NCBI GenBank assembly: GCA_024734555.1
Contig: JANPWX010000126.1
Span: 2,322,267 to 2,386,266, forward strand
Length of the DNA stretch: 64,000 bases
Direction: 5' to 3'
Source: Trochalopteron elliotii
Taxonomy: Eukaryota > Chordata > Aves > Passeriformes > Leiothrichidae
In this document: positions 45,701 through 56,500 of the stretch, piece after piece
Layout of the letters: each line of letters starts with the position of its first letter
Numbering within the stretch: position 1 is the first letter of the stretch
Translations under genes and position numbers: made by a program
Notes under the pieces: model-generated
Seen by the model: only the letters and a program-made list of their open reading frames with translations
Database searches by the model: none
Told to the model about the DNA's origin: nothing

Positions 45701-47669
45701 AGTCAGCTGCAGCTGCCTCAGTCCAAGGGAAGATGTGCCCTGATCTGCTCCATGGGCTCTGTAACACACAGCACAGCTCTGCCACTGCAGACTCAGGGTG
45801 TGTTTCTAGCATGTTTCAGCTCTATCAGCAGAGGGTTTAGTGCAGATCTGCAAATGCCAGCAGTTCCCCAGCAAATGAAAGATCCTCTCACACTGCCAAA
45901 ATAATAGAGGGTCACAAGTTTCCTCATAAACAAAAGCTGCTTGTATTCAGTATTTTCTCCTCAATTTGCTACTTTTATTTCCCTTTCTCTTTTTATTCTT
46001 ATAATCAACTACAGAATGTTTCCACTCAAGTAGCTTTAAGCATTAGCATTTATTAGAGCAGTACTCTGAGTTCCCAGGGTGATGGTGGCCAGAAAAGTAG
46101 AAATATATATCCATTAAGGGGAGAACATCTGACATCCTACAATGCACAGGAAGCTGTTTCTTGTGCTAATGACATCAGGTCATTAAAGGAGATGAACAAG
46201 AGGGAATCAAAATAAATACATAAACAGTGCCACACACAGAATTTCCATCTCTTATGGTTACAGGAAGCAGTTTTTTCCAGCTTTTCCTATGAAACTACCA
46301 GAAACAGCAGCTTTAGAATCCAGAATCCATCTGTTCAGGCCCTTCAGTCATTACTGAACAGTTTTTTATACAAAATGTGCAATGAAGAATCACCTGCTAC
46401 TTCCATTTCATTCTCAGCAGGAAGAAAAACCCCACAGCAGAACAGGAGAGGCTTAATTCCACAAAAGCCACTTTTCAATTAAGCCCTAAACATGTTTCAA
46501 AATTGAGTATTTATCCTGAAACAACAATAGAAAGGCTCTCACACAGGTTATGAGAGCAAAATATGCAAACATGTTCCCAAGCAAGAAGTACCAGTGCATT
46601 ACATCAAATTGTTCAAATTACAAATAAAAAGAAAGTTTTAGGGAATTCATTAAAAGCAGAGGTCACTGTAGAAAGTAATTTTCACAGGGGAAGAGACTAA
46701 AGAGTGTTTTAAAAAGAGACTGGGAAATCAGAAGCAAGATAAGATTTTCTTTTCCTCCTCCTCATATTTAAATCACATTAAAACATCAAAATATCACAAT
46801 AGGTGAATTAACTACTCTAAAAGAAGGGAATACTGGAAATAAAGATGCCAGGGCCACACCTTGGTGTGAGCACCACAGTGTAAAGCACAAAGACACAAAA
46901 CAGGATGCTGAGGCAACAGCAGATCACTTGGGAGAGGGCACAACAGGAAGCCCAAGTCTCTCAACTGTTACTGTAGTAAATCTCCAACAGGAAGGCTGCA
47001 GGAATTTCACATTGTTCTTTGGATATGTCACAGGATGGCCATACACGTTTCAGCTCCTATCAAGGGGAAGACAAAATTTCTATATTTGGGGGTCTGATTT
47101 CATCTCATGTTCTGTTGCAGTGAAAGTCAGGAATATTTCAGGTTAATTTCTAAAGCTTGGGGAGTAACTAATTTCACCTATTTACACAGACTTACAGAAC
47201 ACAGCTATTACCCAAAAGTGTATGTTAATTAAAATTCTGAAAAACAAGATTACTTAAGCCTGCTCTGATTTTTCAGAATGTTATGTATGTATTTAGCTGC
47301 AGTTAGCAGCAGGCAGTTCTATTGATTTAAATGAACTATTCAAAGCAGAAATATCTGCCAAGCTTCACCAGATTAGTGATTTAGGGGCAAGGCCTGCCAG
47401 AGAATGAAATGGTTTGCTGTTTTAGCTGGTGTTTTGCTGTGGTAGCTGCATTTGCAGAAATTTGTTAAAATAATTCCTTTTTGATTAGGACATTCAGGGC
47501 TTAGCCTGATGTATCCAGCTGCTCCCATGTAAAAAAGATGTGTGCAGCCTTGGAGAAACAAGAGCATTCAGAAACTCCTTGTTGGACTGAACCAAAGTTA
47601 TTTCTGGGCCCATTCTCTTCTCAACAGAAATCCTGATCAGTAGTGGAGGAACAACATTCCTCATTGCAA

Positions 47670-47811
47670 AGGCACCACATCAACTTCATTTTTAAAACAA
47701 TGTCATGGTTCTTCATGAAAAGAAGCTATTTGCTCCAGCCTGCCTTTATCAGAAAGAACTAAAAAGAGCTACAGGAAAAAAAAACCTTTTACCTATGGCT
47801 GCATCTTCTAA
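47670..47811. repeat. 140-bp duplicated sequence, copy 1
   Basis: This segment recurs at 51745-51884 in the same orientation with about seven substitutions and a 2-base length change in an A-run (roughly 95% identity by eye). Similarity begins and ends abruptly on both sides. I do not recognise the family; it may be an unlisted mobile element or a local duplication. Confidence 0.85.
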
Positions 47812-50439
47812 CACAGAGGTTTGTGCCTCCAAGCAACTGGAAGAAGAAGCTAAACATCACCATATGTTGTCTCAGGAGCCAAGGATATTTCTGGGCCTTT
47901 ACTGCCTGTGGACCTTGGTTAGCTTGGGCCCTTCTGGGCATGACCCAAACATCTGTGCATGTGTGAATGAAGTACCTGACAACACAGAAATGAAAAGCAG
48001 AGCAGCAGAATTGAGTGTCAAACTTGATTCCCAATAACACTTTGATCTACAGAGAAATCCTTCATCAGTACTAATCACCATGTAAAATACATTCTGTGAT
48101 GCTGGAGTGTTAGAGAAATCTCACACTCAGGAAACAGAGATCAAGCAACAATGCCAGGAGTCAGCAAGGTACATCCAATAACACCTTCACAGTGTTAAAG
48201 CTATGTAGAATAGCACAGTGATTTTTGAGGGTGTGTGTTTTTTTCTGAGCTGCCACCTGTGTGTTTGGGATGCTGCCATGACAGCCTGCAGATCACTGGA
48301 TCTCAACTACAGTGACCTCCTGCACAGTCACTAATATGGCACCACTGCTGCATCTTCAACAACATTTATACAAACATTAAATGTCTCTTAATGTCACTCC
48401 TCACCCTTATTCTTCCATTTCTTAAAATCTTTAACATCCTTCTTTCTCTTATTTCCTTACTATTCCCTCATCTATTTTATTGAGGATTCACATCACCAGA
48501 AAAGTTTATTTAGCCTTCAAAGCTGCATTTTGAATTGATCCACAGCAGCAAACAAGAGGAGAAAAACGTAATGTTGGCAATTTCTCACCCAATCAGAGAC
48601 TTCAGTTTTAGTTCCTAATCACAGGGATTATAAGAAGGCCTGCAATTTCAAAACATAAGATTCCTGTCTTGGCCTTGGGCTGTATCAGTCTTTTTCTCCA
48701 CATGCAAGAACTTAGCCTACCCAACAGGAAAATGCAGCCTTTTTGCAACTGCAAGATGAGGTTTCTCTTCGTCACAGGAGTCCAAAACTGAGCTATAATT
48801 CTGCAGGGATCCCTACAATTGACACTTCAGGTACACTACATTACACCCAAACTCACAGCTTCACCCAAACACAGAGCTGCCTGCAGCCAGCCATGAGAAT
48901 TCATAACAACACTTTTCTTATCTATTTCTGTTTTTCACAAACACTTCACAAAAAGAAGAATTAATAAGTAGATTGTTGCACTTCAATTCCGCTTTACTTT
49001 TTTTAGCTGTCTTTCCCTTCCTTTTTTTTTTTTTTTACTTGCCAGCTCAGTACTTGGGCAGCTCCACAAGAGAGGCTGTGGAGCCAGAACTGGCTGCAGG
49101 GCAGGTATGTGAAAAATGCAGCTTCTGACACTGGCAGGCTCCTCTCTGTGTAAACACCAGGAGTGACAGGTGAGGTGAAAGCATTGCAAAACCATCATTC
49201 CTCTTCTGTTTCCACTTGCTACCGTGCCCAATAGACAACAACAGAACGTCAGCAGATAGGCAGATCACAAACACTGATTTTTAAAGCACTGCAGTTTGAG
49301 TAACACATCCCATAACTCCACAGCCTCACACCTTTCTCTCTAGATCAATTGTAGAGAGCATCAGCCTGGCCCACGTGGCAGAGTGGGTGCCATATGATAA
49401 GTATTTGTTCAAGACTGGCATTACCCTGTTCTTCAAAGCACTCACCCAGAACCACTCTTGCTCCACAGAGTTCAAAGATTCAATGCACGTGATGAATTTG
49501 CAATCTCACTATGGAATGCAACAGCTGTGTTTTGTTCAAGAGCAATTTAGTCAAAGCACAACTAAATAATGCAATGATTATCTGAGCCTTTTTAAACTAC
49601 AGCCTAAGAAATTGTATTTCTTTGGTATGCATTTCTCAGCTTCAGATTTAGGCACACCATTTAAGTGAGTGATATTATGTCCATAATCATCTCTGTAATT
49701 TGTAGGAATAACTAGATCTTTAAGGCAAATTTCCCAGACAATTTAAATATCTAAGAATCACCTATACACTTTCAACAGCAAAAAATCTATTTGGTGTTCA
49801 TAAACTCACCAGATGGTAGTTAAAAAGGTAAGTAATTCAAACCATGTTTACTACCTATCAAATTCCTCTAGTAACGAGGTAACATTCAGCATATACCAAG
49901 CCAGAACCAGTCTCCTCCACACCCCAGTACCAGAGTACAGTCTGATCACCACTCGTGTTCTTTTAGACCATCCACAATCCCTGCTGTTGACTCTCAAAAG
50001 CGGGTTAGTGAAGCAGATTGTGGTAGGAACTTTGTAACAGCTGGAGTGCACAGGCCCTACCGCCAAAGTGCAGTAAGGGAGTGAGTGGAGCACCAGGGGG
50101 CAAGAAATTGGTGGGAGATAACTTGTTCTTGATGAAGTATTAACTTGCCAAAAGAAGTAAATCCCATTCAAATTCTTAGTATTAAAGACAAAGTCCAAAC
50201 TGTTCAGGATGAAGGTTATAAGGACGGGGGATGACAGAAGCATCACCGATGAGCAGCTGTGTGTTCCAGCAGTGGTGTGACTGTGTTCCTGAAGTTTTAA
50301 GAAAACATCGGCTTGAGAAAGCCACACAAGCTCGGGAGGGCTGGGGAGCTGAACAGCCCTGGAGCTGGCTCGCTTCTCACCCCCTGGCAGCCCTGTGAAG
50401 TACCTCACAGACTCCCTCCCGGCCAGACTCCCAAGCTGA

Positions 50440-51110
50440 CCCACACAGGTGCCCTGAGGGACCTGAATTCACGCTGTTGGCTCTCCACCACAGAAATCGC
50501 CCTATTGCGCTAACTGCAGCCCTGTGACCGAATCCGCACCGAGAGTGGGAGAGGAATATTTTTGAAAAAGCGCACACAAACAACACTGTGAAAGCACGGG
50601 ACCGAAGGCCTATGGCCGGAATAGAAGCACGCCATTAACAGCCACCAAAATTTAGAAAAGGGAATAATACTAAATNNNNNNNNNNNNNNNNNNNNNNNNN
50701 NNNNNNNNNNNNNNNNNNNNNNNNNNNNNNNNNNNNNNNNNNNNNNNNNNNNNNNNNNNNNNNNNNNNNNNNNNNNNNNNNNNNNNNNNNNNNNNNNNNN
50801 NNNNNNNNNNNNNNNNNNNNNNNNNNNNNNNNNNNNNNNNNNNNNNNNNNNNNNNNNNNNNNNNNNNNNNNNNNNNNNNNNNNNNNNNNNNNNNNNNNNN
50901 NNNNNNNNNNNNNNNNNNNNNNNNNNNNNNNNNNNNNNNNNNNNNNNNNNNNNNNNNNNNNNNNNNNNNNNNNNNNNNNNNNNNNNNNNNNNNNNNNNNN
51001 NNNNNNNNNNNNCACACCCGCTGCCTTCAGAGAAGGGCTGAAAGCGGCAGAAAGGAGCAGGAAGGTTTCCCAGGGATGCCTCTTCACTGAGCCCTCCCCG
51101 CGCTCAGCAC
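50440..51110 (-). promoter_or_regulatory. PPM1F: probable PPM1F promoter region (GC-rich, contains gap)
   Basis: CpG content rises from about 50440 towards the gap at 50676-51012 and remains raised just after it (51013-51110). Being upstream of PPM1F and about 2 kb downstream of the TOP3B end, it is the best candidate for the PPM1F CpG-island promoter and first exon. Neither a start site nor a coding N-terminus can be seen, presumably because they lie in the gap. Confidence 0.45.
50676..51012. other. assembly gap (337 N)
   Basis: A run of 337 undetermined bases. Its position in a GC-rising region upstream of PPM1F makes it the likeliest place for the missing promoter and first exon(s) of that gene. 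Confidence 0.99.
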
Positions 51111-51111
51111 T

Positions 51112-51335
51112 CGTGGAATCCTACAATAACCTCAGTTGGAAAGGGACCATCAGAATCATCCCAAAAATCTCACCCATGTGCCTGACAGCATTGTCCCCCC
51201 CTCCTATGGCTTCCCCTCCAGAGCCTTCCCCATCCTCGTGGCTCTCCTTTGGGTGCTTTCTAATAGATTAATGTATTTTTTACATTGTATTGCCCAAAAC
51301 TGCTCACAGTACTCAAGGTGAGTACTGACCCAGGT
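51112..51335 (-). repeat. CR1 LINE 3'-end fragment
   Basis: The plus strand begins 'tggaatcctacaataacctc' and 'agttggaaagggacca' (reverse complement of the CR1 3' tail). It continues through a 'ccttccccatcctcgtggct' segment to 'attgcccaaaactgctcaca' and 'gtactcaaggtgag', all standard in CR1 3' regions. The element is therefore on the minus strand, diverged and 5'-truncated near 51335. Confidence 0.8.
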
Positions 51336-51744
51336 GAGTGGCTTTTCCATCCTAAAATACTTACATTAGATTATGAACAATTACACACCCTGACAAATCA
51401 CACATGGAGATACATGCCAATGGGAAAGGTGCAAAGAGATTTTACAAGCAAAAGTTTGTCTGCAAATAACCAAAGTAAAAGCCACACTTGGAGGAAGAGG
51501 AAAGCACTCCCACTCAGCTCAGAAGCCATAGAGAACGACCAGTGACAGGTTTCCCACACTTCCAGGACCATCTCCAAGCATCACAGAAATCCCAGCCAGC
51601 AGCAGCAGCCTGTTGGGCACACAGGGATGTTCAGAGCAGTTCCTGGTGTACAAACCAGGCTACAGGTAAGAGAGGACTTGAACAACTGAATCAGGACAAG
51701 CACCCTGGAAGCTGCTGTAGTTTATGCCAAGACCTACAGCTCTG

Positions 51745-51884
51745 AGGCACCACATCAACTTCATTTTTAAAACAATGTCATGGTTCTTCATGAAAAGAAG
51801 CTATTTGCTCTGGCCTGCTTTTACCAGAAAGAACTAAAAAGAACTACAGAAAAAATACCTTTTACCTATGGCTGCATCTTCTAA
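51745..51884. repeat. 140-bp duplicated sequence, copy 2
   Basis: Second copy of the sequence at 47670-47811, same orientation, 4075 bases further on. The first 66 or so bases are identical between copies. Flanks are unrelated. No coding frame or known family was recognised. Confidence 0.85.
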
Positions 51885-53094
51885 GCAGTACTGTTAAAAC
51901 ATAGCTCATGTTTGAGCTGTAACTGTATAAACAAACATTTGATCAGAGGAACAGGCTTGGTGCTGTGGTATTTGGGCTGTGTTCTCTGGTTCACACAAGC
52001 ACACACTGTGCCAACTAAAACAGCAGAGTTGTAACTTACCTTTGTAGGGACTTGTCTTTCCTCTGTTGCCACTGCATCCCATGTCAGGTCGCTCTCTGCA
52101 CATTCTGTGTTGAAATGCAGCAGCCTTTGCACCTCCCATCTGACCACAACTAGTGCTGAAACTGTTTTGGGGCTACAGATGACACAAACTGTACTTGACC
52201 AGATGACCAGACATGCTCAGCCATAAGCACATAGAAGGAAAAGGGAGAGTATTATATATTTGTATAATGAGATTTTGCAATGTGGCACCCAGTGCTGCAG
52301 TGGTTACATACAGCTCCACACAAAAGCATGAGGACACCTTCCTTTTGACAGCAAAACTAACCAACACTGCAATGACAATTCGGGGAACAGACAGGACAAA
52401 CTGTATTTTGTCAGATACGATCTGTGTGACCACAGAGGAATAAACTAGCATAGATACTCAATCTGTCTTCCAGCAGCAGGAGGGAGGTCTTATTTAACTG
52501 GGACCCACTGACCATGAGATACCAACTTGTCTGAACAGGCCATAATTTGGGAATCACTGCTCAAGGCAGACACTGCCCTTCACATTTATAATTTCCATTT
52601 TGTATGTCTGTTGGTATTGTTCACTTATGCAGCAGAATGACAGACTTGAAGACATCTTGCTATTGCAGATGTAATTTAAAAATCTGACAGCTACTAATCA
52701 TTTCTTATTTTTGAAGATTCAAAGTCAGATGAAGCAAGCCTCATGCCACACTTAAAGACTATGGCAGTGTAACACTGATCTTAATCAGTTCTTACATTCC
52801 TGGCACTTGCATTGCTGACAAAGGCCCCAGAAATGTCAGAAGAGACAAATTCCATTTCCTTTCTCTTAGCCACAGTTAACAGTCCAAGTACACTTCTTGA
52901 GTCTCCCTACTGTTTGTGAGCTCTAATTGTATCAATGAATCCCAATTAAAAGCTTCAAGGCTTACTCAGTTACTGATGGGTCATCCAGAATAGTTTGTTT
53001 TGGGAGCAACCTAAGGTGTTTAACTGTTCTAAGAACAGGAAAGATCAAAGATGCTTAAAAATGCACTCAAAGAGAAACCCATTTTTATAAGAAG
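51885..53094. other. spacer between PPM1F 5' region and TOP3B 3' end
   Basis: About 1.2 kb without a recognised gene. It contains a minus-strand exon-like segment ending at a perfect donor (AAG before GTAAGT, exon edge 52040), described among the findings. The rest is AT-rich and unremarkable. Confidence 0.5.
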
Positions 53095-53100
53095 TTTATT
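53095..53100 (-). terminator. TOP3B: TOP3B poly(A) signal AATAAA
   Basis: Canonical AATAAA on the minus strand only 17 bases after the TOP3B stop codon, with T-rich and TG-containing sequence further on. It implies a 3' UTR of roughly 35-50 bases, unusually short for a vertebrate gene. Confidence 0.7.
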
Positions 53101-53117
53101 TTCCTGTTGTGTGCCCA

Positions 53118-53599
53118 TTATACAAAGTAAGCAGCCAGAGCTGCCATTTTGTCCTTGGGTTTCTTTGGGTTGAGTCTTCCTCCAGGTCTGCGGCCTTTGC
53201 CCCTTCCCCGCCCTTGCCTCTTCCCCTGTCCCCCGCGGTGCATGGGGTGCCTCATGGCCGCGTGCTTCAGCTCCACCAGGTCCTGAAACACGGGGTCACA
53301 GAACACGCAGCCCGAATGCTGGGTCTCATCGCCAGGCAAGGGGGATTTGGCTTTGTTAAAATCCACGTCCACCAGCGCCGCCTCACACAGCTCGCACGTC
53401 TCGGGCGACACCCGCACCTTGTGGGCGTTCTCGAAGAAGTGCACGATCACGTTGCATTTGTTGCAGGCCATCTTCCACTTGGGCCCCGACGTCGAGTCCA
53501 GCACCAGAACGCCGTTCTCACACTCCACGCACTGCCCAATTCCAAGCATGCTGAGGGAATGCTGGCACGTGGGGTGGGTGCACTCATTACAGCCCATTC
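53118..53599 (-). CDS. TOP3B: TOP3B exon 17 (zinc ribbons and RGG tail)
   Basis: Residues 703-862. Acceptor CTTCCCCAG precedes 53599; stop TAA at 53120-53118. It holds CxxC pairs in [31 protein letters not shown] and CVFCDPVF, then [18 protein letters not shown], the RGG-type box known to bind mRNA. The exon is GC-rich compared with the introns around it. Confidence 0.97.
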
Positions 53600-56500
53600 C
53601 TGGGGAAGAGGAGCGAAACCATGCTGCCCTTTACCTCACTGCTCACACCACCCAGTTTAAAGGAAGTGAGACAGGAGCCAGAGACACTTCTGCATACTGG
53701 AGATTTTCTAAATCACTGAAGAATGGAACTGCTCCCAAAATGGCAACGTGCCTCTTCACAGTTTCAGACTAATCCCCTGCTGAAAAATTTTTCTATAATG
53801 GTTTTCAGAATTGCCATATACTGCCACTGTACAGTACAGGCACTTTAGACAGATTAGTGATTAAAATTCATTATGTTTTCAATTAAATGTATGGCTCCAG
53901 CTTATCTGTTATTTTATACTTGAACTACTCACTGTTAGTCCAAGATAATTTTAATTAAAAGATGGTAATAAAAAGATGCAAAAAAAGCTTCAGTGCACTA
54001 CTTTAAAGTAAGTTTCAGTCTTAAGTTTCAGTCCCACAGTTACTAAACTAACTGCAACTTCTTCTTATATCCTTCTACAGCTTTTGACACACCATTTATC
54101 TCTATCAAAACATCCCCAAGACCTGGTGTTTGTTTATACTCCTATCCAAGCCTACTCAAATTTGCAAGGCATCAGTATCTTGGTGTTTTTCACTGCATGC
54201 TGAGTGTTGTGAAGGTCACCTACAGTGCATTATTTGCTTACTAGGGAAATTATTTTCTTACTTCTTCTGTGGAAAAAAAAATTCAAATATTTGTTAACTA
54301 ATAAATTTTGGCCAGTAAGTTCAACATGAATTTTAGGTATCTAGAGTCTAATTTGAAGAGCATTTTATACTAAGCAACACTGCTTTTAAAACTCCTAAAA
54401 AGCCCATTGTATAGACTGTTCTTAATCTATTTCAAGTGAGGATGATAGCTGCGTGTTTGCAGAACTCCTACCTTTCTTCATGTCCCTGAATGGAGGATGG
54501 TTGTAACAGTATGGACACAGTGGATAGCTCTTTCCTCTGGATCCAGATGACCACAGCACCAGCTCAAAGTCATCCAGGGGACAACGCAACTCCTTGTAGA
54601 GTTTAATGGTACCATTCTGGGGGAGACTGTAGGTGTCATCACAGTGAGAGCAGTGCAGGCGACTGGGCTTGGCCTGGAAACAGAACACAAATCTCCTGAG
54701 CAACTGCAGGGTCAACAGAGTTTAAACTGGAGCTGCTGTCTGGTTTGCTCCCCAAGGCAAAACCCAATCAGCCTTTTTGTTTTAGAAAGTCACTCTCAAA
54801 TGTGGTCATCACATTTGAACCCAAGTTCAACAACAGAAAATACGTTTATACTCAATGCCCCTCAGCAAGTGAAATTCAAATTCCAAGAATGAGGTAAACT
54901 GACCTGAATATACTTCATGAAACGATGGCATTTACCACAGCGGGAAAGGGGCTTGCCTGTGGCAGCCAAGGGTGAAAAGGACACTTCCATCAGTTCATCC
55001 ATACCTGCAAAAAGAATAAGCACACTTATGTTAGAATTCTAGTTCTTAAGAGGAAACTTTGCACAAAATCATCTACAGACCTGTGAAGAAGTGAGAATTA
55101 AAGTATTTTACTCACAGTGCTCTTCACAGTGTCTACAAAGACAAATACACAGTATTTTGCACTGAGCACACACAAACACACTGGTTCAGCTGATCTCAAG
55201 TTTTCAAAAACTCACCACTGCACAGGCACAAAATAAACTTGAAGCAGAGTTTTGGAGACATGATTCAGTTCACCTCCCTTTGGAGGGCAAATTAATTTGA
55301 CTGGAAACCTCCACTCCTGGCACAACATTTCAGAAAGCCTAAACCTCTGAAAGGAGCCTAATATGTAAGTATTTTCTATGCAACAACTAAGTAATTGTAG
55401 GGAACGTCACATGTAGAAAGTTTTACCTGCAATAGAATCCACAAAATAGTGAAATTTCCTTTTGAAAATGTCAAGGGTGTGCTCCAGGACCTGATGATAA
55501 TTTGCTTTACCCAGAGCTATTAAGTTGAGTTGCTTCTCTACAGCACTGCGGATTGTAGGAAGAACCAGTTCTGCATCTAACAGGAAACCAGAGACAGCAG
55601 CAATGAAAGGTCAGAAATGGAGGTAGGAAACTGTTCACACATAAACTGATAGCAAAATAAGCATTATTTGAGATAGAAATGTTACATACACATTGACATC
55701 AACCTTTGATACAGTAAAGGGAAAGGAAGGTAAGAGAATGGAAAGGGAAGAACATTTAACTGACCTATTTTGTAATAACCATGAACCAGAACAATGCCAA
55801 GGTTTGTAGGCTTTAGTCTTCGACCACTCTCCACTGTGACATAGTTTCGCTGGCAAATGTTGTTAATGTGGACTGGAATACTGGCATCAGTTCCTGCCAC
55901 ACAAAGGAAAACAATATATCCACCCTGAACAAAATAGAGTTTTCATCAAATGACTCACTTCTGGCTTCTCTGGTTTAATGTCAAATTAAAGGGCTCCTAA
56001 GACTGCTTAAAATCAGACACCTTCTTACTGTCACCCAACTTCCAGTGCATAACTTCTCTCTCTCAATAACTCTGATGTTCCTTTGCAATTTGGATAAGTC
56101 TGAAACATATGGTTTAACCTTAATCCTTTCATGTCTTCCAAGAAATTACTATTGGGAAGACATCTATTCCTCACAGTTATTCACTCTGGAAAAACACAGT
56201 AGAGTAAAAGACTGTGTTTGTTCTGATGGGGCAAATTCATGAAAATACATTAAAAGAAACAAGTCAGATTGATAAAGGAAAGTAGAATTGTGGTAAATTG
56301 TATAATAAGATACAGAAGGATTACTGAAGAGAGTAAGCTAAAGCAAGCTGTAAAGACAAAAATCATTCCTAAGAACAGTGAGGTGCTTCCTTCCACACAT
56401 CAGCTCTTTGTGACAGAGAAGTGTTATGAAAGGATACTGCTTTGGCCAGAAACCAGAAACTACTAAAAATAAGGATAAGACAGGGAAAGGAACGTGGGGG

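Larger units (their letters stand above)
41280..50439 (-). other. PPM1F: PPM1F 5' intron(s), first coding exon not located
   Basis: About 9 kb of mostly AT-rich sequence upstream of the first recognised PPM1F exon. I looked on the minus strand for an exon giving the expected N-terminus with a donor in the correct phase and did not find one. Contents noted are a CpG-retaining block at about 42350-42700, one copy of a duplicated 140-bp sequence at 47670-47811 and a 15-base T run at 49022-49036. Open frames of 154 (45007-45471, plus) and 197 codons (49851-50444, minus) have no recognisable domain. Confidence 0.55.

Noticed and set aside
49851..50444. 197-codon open frame on the minus strand close to the PPM1F promoter
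   Set aside because: Examined as the missing PPM1F N-terminal exon. The residues do not resemble PPM1F and no donor in the required phase follows it.
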